A stretch of 64,000 bases of DNA from an uncultured Sulfitobacter sp. (GCF_947502895.1 NZ_CANNBM010000002.1:372001-436000); one strand, 5' to 3'. Positions 15,457 through 24,586 are shown, counted from the first letter of the stretch. Translations and numbers: made by a program. The notes: generated by a model not told the origin, from the sequence alone.

Positions 15457-16380
15457 TTACGGCGCAACTTCGCCGTTGGATTTATGCGCAACGCCCGCCG
15501 CTAACTCTGTCAAAAACGCATCCAGAATACGATTCTCAGGCCCTGCCTTGCGCGATATTGCACCAATAGGACGCGAGAACAGTTCATGGCTGAAATCCAG
15601 AAATTCAAGATCATCCTTCAGGTAAGAACGGGATGTCTCGATGGGCATTGTAGAGATTAGATTGGTCGCACCCACGATCTCCAGAACAGATTGAATTGAA
15701 TCCGTTTCAACCATAATCTGAAGGCGCTCGATCCCCAGTGCAAGCAGCGCACTTTCGGTTTGCTGGCGCAACATGCTGCCGCGAGAATGAGCCACCCAAA
15801 GCTGCCCGTCAAAGTCAGCTGCCGTAAGCGCGCTAGACTGCGTCAGCGGATGCCCCCTGCGGCACAGCACCCCGACACGATCATCCGTGAGCGGCAAAAA
15901 CTGCGTCTCGGCGGCAATATCTGCCAGATTTCGGGGGCCGACGACGATATCAATCTGGCCACGATCCAACATCGACCGCAGCTCATGCACCAGCCCTACC
16001 CGCAGGGTGACTTTGCAGTCCGGCCTGTTCTGAATGAAAGCCGATATGCGGGACGTCAAAAATTGCCCTGCTATGATCGGGGGCGCCCCGATCCGCAACT
16101 CTCCGACAGCACCTGAAGAGGCAAGTTGTGAGAGCGCGGATGCCTGCTCTTCTGCATCGCGCACAGCAATCCCGTTCTGGGCGAGCTTCAATCCGATCTC
16201 GGTTGGCACTGCCCTGCGCGCACTGCGGTCAAAAACAGGCGCACCAATACGCGCTTCGAGGGTTTTGATGTTCCTGCTCAGCGCGGGTTGCGTCAACCCA
16301 AGTCGGTCAGCGGCACCTTTGAACGAACCTGTTTCGACAATCATCGACAGTTGCGCGAGATGTCTTGGATCAATTCTCAT
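15457..16380 (-). CDS. LysR-family transcriptional regulator 1
   Basis: A 307-residue LysR protein. The N-terminal winged helix-turn-helix is clear (LSMIVETGSFKGAADRLGLT, QPALSRNIKTLEARIGAPVF), followed by a substrate-binding-like effector domain (GELRIGAPPIIAGQFL, IDIVVGPRNL). It is divergent from the TAXI-TRAP-sulfatase operon with a 92-bp shared AT-rich intergenic region, the typical LysR arrangement, so it probably regulates that operon. The effector may be the transported compound or a product. It converges with soxG set 1. Confidence 0.9.
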   Translation of the reverse strand: MRIDPRHLAQLSMIVETGSFKGAADRLGLTQPALSRNIKTLEARIGAPVFDRSARRAVPTEIGLKLAQNGIAVRDAEEQASALSQLASSGAVGELRIGAPPIIAGQFLTSRISAFIQNRPDCKVTLRVGLVHELRSMLDRGQIDIVVGPRNLADIAAETQFLPLTDDRVGVLCRRGHPLTQSSALTAADFDGQLWVAHSRGSMLRQQTESALLALGIERLQIMVETDSIQSVLEIVGATNLISTMPIETSRSYLKDDLEFLDFSHELFSRPIGAISRKAGPENRILDAFLTELAAGVAHKSNGEVAP

Positions 16381-16443
16381 ACCATTTTGTAATGTAAATA
16401 GAGCCTGTTTGCATTATTTATTATCATCATTTGATCTTATGTT

Positions 16444-16466
16444 CTCCCAAACAATCAGTTTGGGAG
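16444..16466 (+). promoter_or_regulatory. hairpin that covers the ribosome-binding site of the TAXI receptor gene
   Basis: A perfect 9-bp inverted repeat (CTCCCAAAC at 16444-16452, GTTTGGGAG at 16458-16466) with a 5-base loop. The right arm contains the GGGAG of the Shine-Dalgarno, 7 bases before the ATG at 16473. In mRNA this would sequester the site and could limit or regulate translation. It could also act as a DNA operator. Confidence 0.65.
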
Positions 16467-16472
16467 GACGAT

Positions 16473-17477
16473 ATGTTCAACTTTGGTAAATTAGCATTTA
16501 CGGCCGCGCTATCATTGGCAGTCAGCGTTGCAAGCGGCGCGACAGCGCAGGTTTTCAAGGGCGAAACCGCTGGTGTCGGTGATCCGGTACACACCATGTT
16601 TGTGGCTTTTGCCAATCAGGCCGGCAAGGCGGATGTGACTATTCAAGTCAACGCAGGCCAGACCCTGACCAAGTCCATGCTCAAAGGGGCCAAGGGAGAT
16701 ATCGACTTCTTTTCCTCCGTGCCGTCACTGGTCAACCTGATGGCAGGCCAGAAACGCATGTACGAAAACATTGATGATGCGCCAGAACTGTCCAAGAACC
16801 TGCGCGCAATCATCGGGTTCAAGGCGGGTGCCTATCATCCGGTCACACTTGCCAGCTCGGGCATCGAAAACTGGGGCGATCTCAAAGGTAAAACGATTTT
16901 CACAGGCCCACCCGCGGGTTCCGCTTCGGCAACATCCGAAGCGCTTATCAAGATCATAACTGGCTACGAAGCAGGCACAGACTATAACGCAGTTCGCCTG
17001 TCGTGGGGTGAAGGTTATGCTGCATTGGCTGATGGCAAGATCGACATGATGGTCCGCCCCGCCGAGGTTGGCTCTGCCAATATCGAACAGTTCGGCCTGT
17101 CTGGCGAATTTCGTGTGCTGTCGATCCCTGCTGACAAGGTTGACAGTGACGCAATGCAATCTCTTTTCGGGCGTCCTGGCCGTGGGATGATAGCGTTTGA
17201 CGGCAGTGTGTACAAAGGGCAGCTGACCACGGGCGAGATTACCGCACTTGGCTTCACACAGTTCATCGGTACCCACGCAGGGGTGTCGGATGACACAGTC
17301 TATGCCGCAACCAAAGCCTTCTGGGAGAATATCGAAGAAGTGCAAGCCACCGCCTTCTTCCTGCGCGAAGTGACCAAGGAAAGTGCCTTCACTTCTGTCA
17401 ACGTGCCACTGCACCCCGGTGCACTGCGCTACTATGACGAAGCTGGATTTGTTGTGCCGGACGCTTTGCGCAACTGA
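16473..17477 (+). CDS. TAXI-family TRAP transporter solute receptor
   Basis: A 334-residue periplasmic receptor. A signal peptide covers residues 1-25, with cleavage after ATA. The TAXI-type core is visible: NAGQTLTKSMLKGAKGDIDF, ENWGDLKGKTIFTGPPAGSA and the YAALADGKIDMMVRP segment. TAXI receptors pair with fused 4TM-12TM permeases, and the next gene is one. The start is the ATG after GGGAGGA; the longer upstream frame has no signal peptide at its start and is rejected. The substrate is unknown. The downstream cytoplasmic sulfatase suggests an organosulfate (inference). Confidence 0.88.
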   Translation: MFNFGKLAFTAALSLAVSVASGATAQVFKGETAGVGDPVHTMFVAFANQAGKADVTIQVNAGQTLTKSMLKGAKGDIDFFSSVPSLVNLMAGQKRMYENIDDAPELSKNLRAIIGFKAGAYHPVTLASSGIENWGDLKGKTIFTGPPAGSASATSEALIKIITGYEAGTDYNAVRLSWGEGYAALADGKIDMMVRPAEVGSANIEQFGLSGEFRVLSIPADKVDSDAMQSLFGRPGRGMIAFDGSVYKGQLTTGEITALGFTQFIGTHAGVSDDTVYAATKAFWENIEEVQATAFFLREVTKESAFTSVNVPLHPGALRYYDEAGFVVPDALRN

Positions 17478-17486
17478 TGCACCTAC

Positions 17487-17512
17487 GCAGGGCGGCAAAA
17501 TATCCGCCCTGC
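17487..17512 (+). other. intercistronic hairpin between TAXI receptor and permease
   Basis: A perfect 9-bp stem (GCAGGGCGG / CCGCCCTGC) with an 8-base AT-rich loop, 9 bp after the receptor stop. No T-run follows. It probably stabilises the receptor message or reduces read-through so that receptor exceeds permease. Confidence 0.6.
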
Positions 17513-17546
17513 CCTCGCCCGTCTTTCACCAATTCAGGAGCCGGTC

Positions 17547-19451
17547 ATGACCGAACAAGCCCTCTCGTCCAAAACGAATGCAGTGTTCAGTATGGTATCG
17601 GTTCTGGCCTGCGCCGCCCTTGGGGCCATAGCACTTTATACCTCCGGTATGGGGTTGCTGGATGCCAAGCTGCACCGAGCGGGCGGGTTTGCATTGGCTC
17701 TGGTTGTCGGTGTCGCAGCTGCGCGGGCAAAACGGGCGCAGTCAGGGCCGCTTCACACAGGCATTGATCTGGCGCTCATTGCGCTTGGTATGTGGTCGAT
17801 CTGGTCATTTCATTTTGTGCAAAACGAGATGGAGACGGCGCTGTATGATGTCACCAACAAAGATGCTTGGCCCGCTCTGGCGGGACTGGTTGTTTTTCTT
17901 GAGTTGACCCGCCGCCTTTGGGGCTGGGGCTTGTTCACCGTGGGTGCGCTCGCCGTACTCTATCTTCTTTTTGGCAAGGACATGCCTGGCATCCTAGAGC
18001 ATTCAGGCTTTAGCATAAAAGAAGTAGCCGAGGCGCTATGGTATAACACCAATAAAGGGGTGTTCGGCTCCATCACGAATATCGTTCTCAGCACGGTTTT
18101 CATCTTCATCATCTTCGGTGCTTTGCTCGAAGGCACAGGCGCGGGCGACACCCTGCTCAAATTCGCCTTCCTTGCCACCCGCCGCACGCGTGGCGGCCCA
18201 GCACATGCCGCAATCCTCGCCTCATCGCTTTTCGGCACAATGTCAGGCAGCACTGTCGCCAATATCGTCGGCACCGGCACCTTCACGATCCCCATGATCA
18301 AAAAGCGCGGCTTCTCCCCCACCTTCGCAGCGGGGATCGAGGCGACTGCATCTTCGGGCGGCCAGATTATGCCACCTATCATGGGGGCAGCAGCACTTGT
18401 GATGGCGGACCTTACGGGTGCGGGTTACCTCAATATTATCATCGCGGCCCTCTTCCCCGCGATGTTTTATTACTTCAGCTTGTTCTGCGCCGTCACCGTC
18501 GAGGCACGTCGCCAAGGCATCGAGGTGCAACCGCTCAAAACCGACGACAAGATCACAAAAGTGGATATGATCAACTCCATCCTCTTCGTCGGCCCCATCA
18601 TCACGGTTATCGCCTCTCTCCTCGCTGGCCTGTCAACCTCTCGCGCAGGGTTCTACGCGGTTGTCGTGCTGCTCGCCCTCTCCGTCATCAACCCCGAAGT
18701 CCGCCGTGATCCGATGCGCGTGTGGCGCTCGTTCATTTCGGGCAGCATGTCGGGTGCAACACTGCTGATCGCAATCGCTGCCATCGGTATTCTAGTTGGA
18801 TCGTTGGACACTACGGGCCTTGGCCTCAAACTTGCCAATGTCATCGCATCCGTGCGCGGCGAAAGCCTGTTTTCGGCCCTGCTTGTGGCAATGATCGGCG
18901 CGCTGATCTTGGGCATGGGGATGCCGACGCTTCCCGCTTACCTGATTATCATCCTCGTCATGGGCCCTGCCATTCAGGCGCTCGGCATCTCTATGCTGAC
19001 CGCGCATATGTTTGTGTTCTATTACGGCGTAGCTTCGTCCCTCACCCCACCAGTCGCTATTGCAGCCTATGCCGCCGCCCCAATCGCAGGATCAAACCCA
19101 CTTATGACGGCCTTTATGGCTTTCAGACTTGGCATGGCAAAGTTCATCATCCCGTTCATCTTTGCCTTTTACCCGACCATACTGATCGTAGAAGAATTCC
19201 ATTTGACGACTTTCCTCTGGATCGTCGCACGCACGCTGTTCTGCATCTGGTTGTTCTCCTCTGCCCTCTCGGCATATGACCGAGGCAAACTGACATGGAT
19301 CGAGGTCATCCTGCGATTTACCGCAGCCTTCGCGATCCTGTTTCTTGATCCGCTTGTCTACGGCCCTGCCATCGTGGCTGGCATGCTGCTGATTGCACGG
19401 GACATTCGGCGTGGGGAAACACCACACCAGCACAAGGGAGACGTCGCATGA
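17547..19451 (+). CDS. TRAP transporter fused permease (4TM/12TM, TAXI type)
   Basis: A 634-residue membrane protein combining the small (DctQ-like) and large (DctM-like) TRAP permease parts, as is typical of TAXI systems. The N-terminal 150 residues hold about four to five helices. The rest has the DctM-type core with SSLFGTMSGSTVANIVGTGT, SSGGQIMPPIMGAAALVMA and LGMGMPTLPAYLIIILVM. It would drive ion-coupled import of the ligand bound by the upstream receptor. AGGAG precedes the ATG. The stop overlaps the sulfatase start by 4 bp (ATGA), so transport and desulfation are coupled in expression. Confidence 0.92.
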   Translation: MTEQALSSKTNAVFSMVSVLACAALGAIALYTSGMGLLDAKLHRAGGFALALVVGVAAARAKRAQSGPLHTGIDLALIALGMWSIWSFHFVQNEMETALYDVTNKDAWPALAGLVVFLELTRRLWGWGLFTVGALAVLYLLFGKDMPGILEHSGFSIKEVAEALWYNTNKGVFGSITNIVLSTVFIFIIFGALLEGTGAGDTLLKFAFLATRRTRGGPAHAAILASSLFGTMSGSTVANIVGTGTFTIPMIKKRGFSPTFAAGIEATASSGGQIMPPIMGAAALVMADLTGAGYLNIIIAALFPAMFYYFSLFCAVTVEARRQGIEVQPLKTDDKITKVDMINSILFVGPIITVIASLLAGLSTSRAGFYAVVVLLALSVINPEVRRDPMRVWRSFISGSMSGATLLIAIAAIGILVGSLDTTGLGLKLANVIASVRGESLFSALLVAMIGALILGMGMPTLPAYLIIILVMGPAIQALGISMLTAHMFVFYYGVASSLTPPVAIAAYAAAPIAGSNPLMTAFMAFRLGMAKFIIPFIFAFYPTILIVEEFHLTTFLWIVARTLFCIWLFSSALSAYDRGKLTWIEVILRFTAAFAILFLDPLVYGPAIVAGMLLIARDIRRGETPHQHKGDVA

Positions 19452-21019
19452 GCAAGCGACCGAACTTTTTGTTTATCATTACCGACCAGCATCGTGCCGA
19501 TCATCTGGGCTGTTACGGCAATCCGATTGTGCAGACACCAAACATCGATGGCATCGCAGCCAAAGGCACCCGTTGGGACAAATTCTATGTGGCCAACCCG
19601 ATCTGCATGCCAAACCGCGCATCAATTATGACAGGTCGCATGTCTTCCCTGCACGGTGCGCGCCACAACGGCATACCGCTTTCGCATGACCACACGACTT
19701 TTGTAGAGCTGTTGCGTGACGCAGGCTACAGCACAGGACTTATTGGCAAGTCGCACCTGCAGAGCTTTACCGGCCTGCCAGCCACGAACCAATACGCGCC
19801 TGACCCCGCATTGCATACGCCCAGCGAGGGCCTGCGGGATGCTTACAAGCGCAACCGTCATACAGCAGACTATGATCTGGAGGTCGTGCCAAAGTGGAAC
19901 ACGCCCCTGGCCGAGCGTATGGACAACCATTTTTACGGGTTTGACCATGTCGAGATCGCAGCCGATCACGCAGATGCGGCCAGTGGCGACTATCTGCTTT
20001 GGGCGCGGGAGAAGAACCCCGACTTTGACAATCTCGTTGGCCCCGAAAACGCCCTCCCCGACAACCGCATCAACGCGCCACAGGCATGGCGCACCGCCGT
20101 ACCGGAGGAACTGTATTCGACCAGCTGGATAGCCGAGCGTGCAGGCGCATTTCTGCAAGAGCAAGCAAAAGGGGAGGCACCGTTTTTTCTGCAGATGTCC
20201 TTCCCCGATCCACACCATCCCTTCACCCCGCCAGGCAAGTACTGGGATATGTACGAGCCCGATAACATCCCCCTTCCACCCAGCTTTGGCAAATCCGAAA
20301 CGCCCCCCATCAAGGCAATGCGCGAGGCTTTGGAAAAGGGCACTGACCCACGTGACAACCAGAACCCGTTTTATGTGACCGAAGACGAGGCACGCGCCAT
20401 TATTGCGCTGACCTATGGCTCCATCACCATGATCGACGATGCGATTGGCCGTGTTTTGGCACAGCTTGAGGCCAGTGGCCTTGCCGAGAATACCGTCGTG
20501 ATATTCACTACGGACCACGGTGATTACATGGGTGATCATGGCCTCATGCTGAAACTCCTGTTGCACTATCAGGGCATCATTCGCGTGCCATTCATCTGGC
20601 ATGATCCTTGCGCGCCTGCGCAGGGCAAGGTCGACAGTGGCTTGGCTTCCAGCATAGATATTTCCGCAACCATATTGGCGCGTGCGGGTATTCAGGCCTT
20701 CAACGGCATTCAAGGGCGCGATCTTTTTGCCAGCGACCCGCCCGAAGCAATCATCGTCGAGGAAGACAGCCAACGTGCCATGACTGGGTTCGAGCGGCCG
20801 CAGCGGATCAGAACCGTCGTAACCCAAACCCACCGCATGTCCCTGCGGCAGGCGGAGGACTGGGACGAGCTGTATGACCTGAAGGCAGACCCGCAAGAGC
20901 TGCGCAATCTCTATGATGATCCAGCCGCACAAGACGTGCAAAAGGACGTCACAGAGCGCATGTTACGGCGTATGATTGATCTACAGGACCGCGCGCCCCT
21001 ACCCGCCTATCGGGCCTGA
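19448..21019 (+). CDS. cytoplasmic sulfatase (formylglycine type)
   Basis: A 523-residue alkaline-phosphatase-superfamily sulfatase. The active-site signature is C53-M-P-N-R57 followed by ASIMTGR; Cys53 would be oxidised to formylglycine. Metal ligands are visible at D13-Q14 (FIITDQHRADHLG) and in the FTTDHGDYMGDHGL segment. There is no signal peptide, so it acts in the cytosol on an imported sulfate ester, or possibly a phosphonate monoester, since that subfamily shares the motif. Translational coupling to the TRAP permease points to the transported compound as substrate. It converges with the SDR gene 20 bp away. Confidence 0.9.
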   Translation: MSKRPNFLFIITDQHRADHLGCYGNPIVQTPNIDGIAAKGTRWDKFYVANPICMPNRASIMTGRMSSLHGARHNGIPLSHDHTTFVELLRDAGYSTGLIGKSHLQSFTGLPATNQYAPDPALHTPSEGLRDAYKRNRHTADYDLEVVPKWNTPLAERMDNHFYGFDHVEIAADHADAASGDYLLWAREKNPDFDNLVGPENALPDNRINAPQAWRTAVPEELYSTSWIAERAGAFLQEQAKGEAPFFLQMSFPDPHHPFTPPGKYWDMYEPDNIPLPPSFGKSETPPIKAMREALEKGTDPRDNQNPFYVTEDEARAIIALTYGSITMIDDAIGRVLAQLEASGLAENTVVIFTTDHGDYMGDHGLMLKLLLHYQGIIRVPFIWHDPCAPAQGKVDSGLASSIDISATILARAGIQAFNGIQGRDLFASDPPEAIIVEEDSQRAMTGFERPQRIRTVVTQTHRMSLRQAEDWDELYDLKADPQELRNLYDDPAAQDVQKDVTERMLRRMIDLQDRAPLPAYRA

Positions 21020-21039
21020 TAAGGGCGCGCAGAAGTATT

Positions 21040-21747
21040 TCAGACGGAGCGGGTGATGCCACCATCAACGCGGATGTTCTGCCCCGTAATGTAGGCACCA
21101 CCACTAGAGGCAAGGAAAGCAACCACGCTTGCGATCTCGGTTAGGGAGTTGCCATAGCGCCCCATCGGGATAAGCGCACGAAACTCGTCCTTCTCGGGCA
21201 AGCTGTCGATGAAACCCGGTAGTACATTGTTCATGCGCACGTTTTCGGCGGCATATTTATCCGCAAACAGCTTGCTAAAGGCAGCAAGCCCTGCGCGCAT
21301 GACACCCGATGTCGGGAAAACAGCATTCGGTTCAAAGGCTGCAAAGGTCGAGATGTTGATGATCGCGCCGCCGCCCTGTTTGAGCATGATCGGCGTAACC
21401 AAACGCGAAGCCCGAACCGCATTGAGGAAATATACCTCCATGCCCTCGTGCCAGTCTTCATCGGTAAGTTCCAGTACAGGCGCGCGCGGGCCATGGCCCG
21501 CAGAATTGACCAGCACGTCCACACGCCCCCAGTGATCCATCGCTGCATCCACCAGCTTTTGTATATCAGCCTCGGATTTGTTCGTACCAGTGATACCGAC
21601 GCCACCCAGCTCTTTCGCCAGGGCCTCACCTTTGCCCGAGGAGGACAATATGCCCACTTTGAACCCGTCTGCGGCCAAGGCACGCGCGCTATCTGCGCCC
21701 ATGCCGCTGCCGCCTGCTGTGATCAGTGCTACTTTTACGTCAGACAT
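21040..21747 (-). CDS. atypical short-chain dehydrogenase/reductase
   Basis: A 235-residue Rossmann-fold SDR. Cofactor features are intact: TAGGSGMG at 10-17, NSAG at 81-84, and the terminal YITGQNIRVDGG. The catalytic serine position (S133 in NISTFAAF) is present, but the YxxxK pair is not: the expected place reads S147-GVM-R151. It is therefore an SDR with non-canonical chemistry or a different proton relay. It is the last gene of the seven-gene operon beginning with hyuA, 11 bp after the uronate-dehydrogenase-like gene. A reductase/dehydrogenase role in the pathway is likely but unproven. Confidence 0.85.
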   Translation of the reverse strand: MSDVKVALITAGGSGMGADSARALAADGFKVGILSSSGKGEALAKELGGVGITGTNKSEADIQKLVDAAMDHWGRVDVLVNSAGHGPRAPVLELTDEDWHEGMEVYFLNAVRASRLVTPIMLKQGGGAIINISTFAAFEPNAVFPTSGVMRAGLAAFSKLFADKYAAENVRMNNVLPGFIDSLPEKDEFRALIPMGRYGNSLTEIASVVAFLASSGGAYITGQNIRVDGGITRSV

Positions 21748-21758
21748 ATCTATCTCCC

Positions 21759-22595
21759 TCAGGTTTTCTTGGTATCGTCGATGATGTTCATCGTGGCCAC
21801 GCCGCTATTGCCCAGCTCAACTGCCGCGAACGGCCCACCGTGGCACATGTTACCGGGGTCCTGACTATCCATCGGTGCTGTCTCGGCCAGAATCTGCTCT
21901 GCAAATTGCTCAGCGTTGTCCTTGGGACGGTAGCCAAGAAAGCTCGCCTTGGCATTATCTACAGGCACGCGGTCGTTGTTGGAAACGCCGTAAACCACGG
22001 AAAATCCCGTTACAGGTGTTTCGATCGAACGCTGTGTCAGCTGGATCAGATCATCATAGGACAACCACGAGCCCAAAGCGCGCGCATTGGTGACCTGCGC
22101 ACAAGACAGGATCCGCATATGAACGCTCTCAAGGCCGCGCTTGTCCCAATACATAGAGCCGAGGTCTTCGGCAAAACACTTGGCCAATCCGTAGAACGTA
22201 TCAGGACGGTGGCGGACCTCAGTGTCGATAAATTCGTTTTTCGGATGCATACCGACCGCATGGATTGAGCTGCCATAAACGACCCGCTTTAGACCGTTTT
22301 GATATGCCGCCTCCCAGATGTTATAAGCCCCGACAAAGTTCGGGCCGAGCAGCTTTTCAAATGGACCTTCGTCCGCATAAGCACCCATATGGACAACCAT
22401 ATCTGCACCTTCCAGCACGCGCATCATGTCATCGAGGCTTGCCAAATCGCCCTTGGCATATGTCTCCCCTGCATAAAGCGTACCGATTTCATTGACGATA
22501 TCCGTCGAGACCAGTTCATCACACATTTGCGAGAGAGGTTCGCGCAGGTAAGAGCCGAGCCGGCCCGCAGCGCCCGTAAGTACAAGTTTTTTCAT
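21759..22595 (-). CDS. NAD-dependent epimerase/dehydratase, uronate-dehydrogenase-like
   Basis: A 278-residue extended-SDR protein with GAAGRLG at residues 8-14, GSSIHAVG, and the catalytic Y135-GLA-K139 in PDTFYGLAKCFAEDL. The SSxHAVG and YGLxK-x-FxEDL arrangement is that of uronate dehydrogenase (Udh), which oxidises hexuronates to aldarolactones. Length also fits. In this operon the true substrate could be another polyhydroxylated aldehyde or hemiacetal. It lies between the aminotransferase and the SDR with gaps of about 12 bp. Confidence 0.82.
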   Translation of the reverse strand: MKKLVLTGAAGRLGSYLREPLSQMCDELVSTDIVNEIGTLYAGETYAKGDLASLDDMMRVLEGADMVVHMGAYADEGPFEKLLGPNFVGAYNIWEAAYQNGLKRVVYGSSIHAVGMHPKNEFIDTEVRHRPDTFYGLAKCFAEDLGSMYWDKRGLESVHMRILSCAQVTNARALGSWLSYDDLIQLTQRSIETPVTGFSVVYGVSNNDRVPVDNAKASFLGYRPKDNAEQFAEQILAETAPMDSQDPGNMCHGGPFAAVELGNSGVATMNIIDDTKKT

Positions 22596-22607
22596 CGGTT
22601 TGGACCT

Positions 22608-23816
22608 TTATGCCAAAGTGAGTTTTTGGATCGCAGCGTCCAGCCGGTCCATCGCTGTGGATAAAACCTCTGTGGACGCCGCAGTTGAGATACGAAAGAA
22701 GGGCGACAGCTCATAAGCACTACCTGGAACAGCAGCGATACCCGCCTCACGCAGGATATAGGCTGTGACTTCGGCATCATCGCTGAGTGTCTCACCGTTC
22801 GGGGTCACAGCCCCAATCAACGCAGAACATCCGATGAGGCCATAGAAGGCCCCCCCGGGCGGATCGAGTGTAAGCCCCTCAATCTGTGCGATCCGATCCA
22901 CCACCAGATTGCGACGTTCTTCAAACGCCGCGCAAAAGCGGCGTACATCGTCCTGCGGGCCATTCAACGCAGCGGCGGCCGCAGCTTGAGCTATCGCACA
23001 CGCGCCAGATGAAATCTGGCTTTGCACCTTGGTCATCGCCGCAATCAGGGGCTGGGGTCCAGCACCATACCCAATCCGCCAGCCCGTCATCGCATAGGCT
23101 TTTGACACGCCATTCACCGTCAGCGTGCGGTCCTTGAGGTCAGGACAGGCTGCTGCGAACGACAAGAATGTGCGCCCGTCAAACAGGATATGCTCATAAA
23201 TTTCATCCGACAGGATCAGCACATGAGGGTGGCGTGCCAGCACTTTGCCAAGCGCGCGCAAATCGTCATCCGAAAAGACAGCACCAGCAGGGTTCGACGG
23301 CAGGTTCAGTATGATCCAACGCGTCCTGGGCGTGATTGCCGCCTCAAGTGCATCTGGTTGCAGGCGAAAGCCGTCACTGGCCGGACAAGGCAAGGTAACA
23401 GGCGTGCCGCCCAAAATCAGCACAATATCTTTATACTGACCGAAGTAAGGCGCACAAAGCAGCACCTCGTCACCCTGCTCCAACGTGGCCATCATCGCAT
23501 TGAACAGCACTTGCTTTGCACCATTCGACACGATCACTTCGTTAGGGGCGTAGGTCAGGTTATTGTCGCGGGCGAGTTTATCCACGATGGCCTGCTTTAG
23601 CGCCACAGTGCCATCTGTCGGCGGATAGCGTGTTTCGCCGTTCAATGCGGCTCGATGTGCTGCCTCGATGATATGCCTGGGCGTGTCAAAATCGGGCTCA
23701 CCAAGCCCAAGGTCAATCACATCTTCCCCCGCCGCTTTTGCCGCCTTGGCCGCTTGCGACACCCAAGCCGAAGCTGAGGGTTTTACTTGCGCCAGCCGAG
23801 ATGCGGCAAACTTCAT
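22608..23816 (-). CDS. class I/II PLP-dependent aminotransferase
   Basis: A 402-residue fold-type I aminotransferase close to the aspartate aminotransferase Ib group. Motifs are DLGLGEPDFDTPRHI, the YPPTDGT loop, NLPSNPAGAVF, the SDEIYEHI PLP-ring aspartate/tyrosine, and VNGVSKAYAMTGWRIGY with the PLP lysine at K239. The usual NxPSNPTG threonine is alanine here. It overlaps the aldolase gene by 4 bp. It could interconvert a 2-oxo acid used by the aldolase with its amino acid, which ties it to the DAO-family protein in the operon. Confidence 0.9.
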   Translation of the reverse strand: MKFAASRLAQVKPSASAWVSQAAKAAKAAGEDVIDLGLGEPDFDTPRHIIEAAHRAALNGETRYPPTDGTVALKQAIVDKLARDNNLTYAPNEVIVSNGAKQVLFNAMMATLEQGDEVLLCAPYFGQYKDIVLILGGTPVTLPCPASDGFRLQPDALEAAITPRTRWIILNLPSNPAGAVFSDDDLRALGKVLARHPHVLILSDEIYEHILFDGRTFLSFAAACPDLKDRTLTVNGVSKAYAMTGWRIGYGAGPQPLIAAMTKVQSQISSGACAIAQAAAAAALNGPQDDVRRFCAAFEERRNLVVDRIAQIEGLTLDPPGGAFYGLIGCSALIGAVTPNGETLSDDAEVTAYILREAGIAAVPGSAYELSPFFRISTAASTEVLSTAMDRLDAAIQKLTLA

Positions 23817-24586
23817 TTCAATGCGCCTTTGACAGCAGCAAGAGCTGCATCAGACGCTTTGGCAAGAAGGGACGTATCCGCAGCACAAGCCACAAATGTG
23901 AAGCCCTCGTTCAGCAATTCAGCCGCAAACGCAGTGTCCATTACCAGCGTTCCAACGGGCATACCCTTGGCGATCAAAGCCTGTGCTGCTGGTTTTATCA
24001 GCGCCCAGACATCCGCGTGCATCGGCTGTCCAACAAGGCCGATATCAGCTGCAATATCCGCTGGACCAAAGAAAATACCGCTTACACCATCGACTGCGCC
24101 AATCTCTTCGGCCTGCGCAACAGCTGCCGCTGTTTCAAGTTGGAGGATGATCGTTGTCTCATCCTCGACACGCGCGACATAATCAGTGACGCGCCCAAAC
24201 TTCGTCGCACGCGTGCCACCAGACACGCCGCGAATTCCGTGGGGTGGATAGCGTGTTGAGGCGACGGCTTTCTCAGCCTCTTCGACGTTTTGGATCATCG
24301 GGAACAACAGGCCGGGAACGCCAAGATCAAGCAGACGTTTCACGATTACCGGATTATTCCACTCGGGGCGCACGATGGCGGTTGTGTCCGTCGCGGCAAA
24401 CGCCTGCAACTGGCCAAGCACACTGAAATAATCGTTTGGCGAATGTTCCATATCCACCAACGCCCAGTCGTATCCCGCAGGTGCCGTTACCTCGGCGGCA
24501 AAGGGGCTGGAGAGCGAGACCCAAAGACCGATCTGCTTTTGCTTGTCAGCAATTGCTTTTGTGAAGGCGTTTGAGGCCAGTTTCAT
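23813..24586 (-). CDS. HpcH/HpaI-family aldolase (2-oxo-acid class II aldolase)
   Basis: A 257-residue TIM-barrel enzyme of the HpcH/HpaI family. Visible features are LVDMEHSPND (residues 43-52), LLFPMIQNVEEAEKAV, LQLETAAAVAQAEEI carrying a metal-ligand glutamate, and FGPADIAADIG carrying the second metal ligand. Members cleave 4-hydroxy-2-oxo acids (for example 2-keto-3-deoxyglucarate or 4-hydroxy-2-oxoheptanedioate) to pyruvate and an aldehyde. It overlaps the upstream DAO gene by one base and the aminotransferase by four. Exact substrate unknown. Confidence 0.9.
   Translation of the reverse strand: MKLASNAFTKAIADKQKQIGLWVSLSSPFAAEVTAPAGYDWALVDMEHSPNDYFSVLGQLQAFAATDTTAIVRPEWNNPVIVKRLLDLGVPGLLFPMIQNVEEAEKAVASTRYPPHGIRGVSGGTRATKFGRVTDYVARVEDETTIILQLETAAAVAQAEEIGAVDGVSGIFFGPADIAADIGLVGQPMHADVWALIKPAAQALIAKGMPVGTLVMDTAFAAELLNEGFTFVACAADTSLLAKASDAALAAVKGALK

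Noticed and set aside
15255..15491. A 78-codon minus-strand frame overlapping the soxG 3' end and the LysR 3' end
   Set aside because: No recognisable domain, overlaps real genes at both ends, and no ribosome-binding site.
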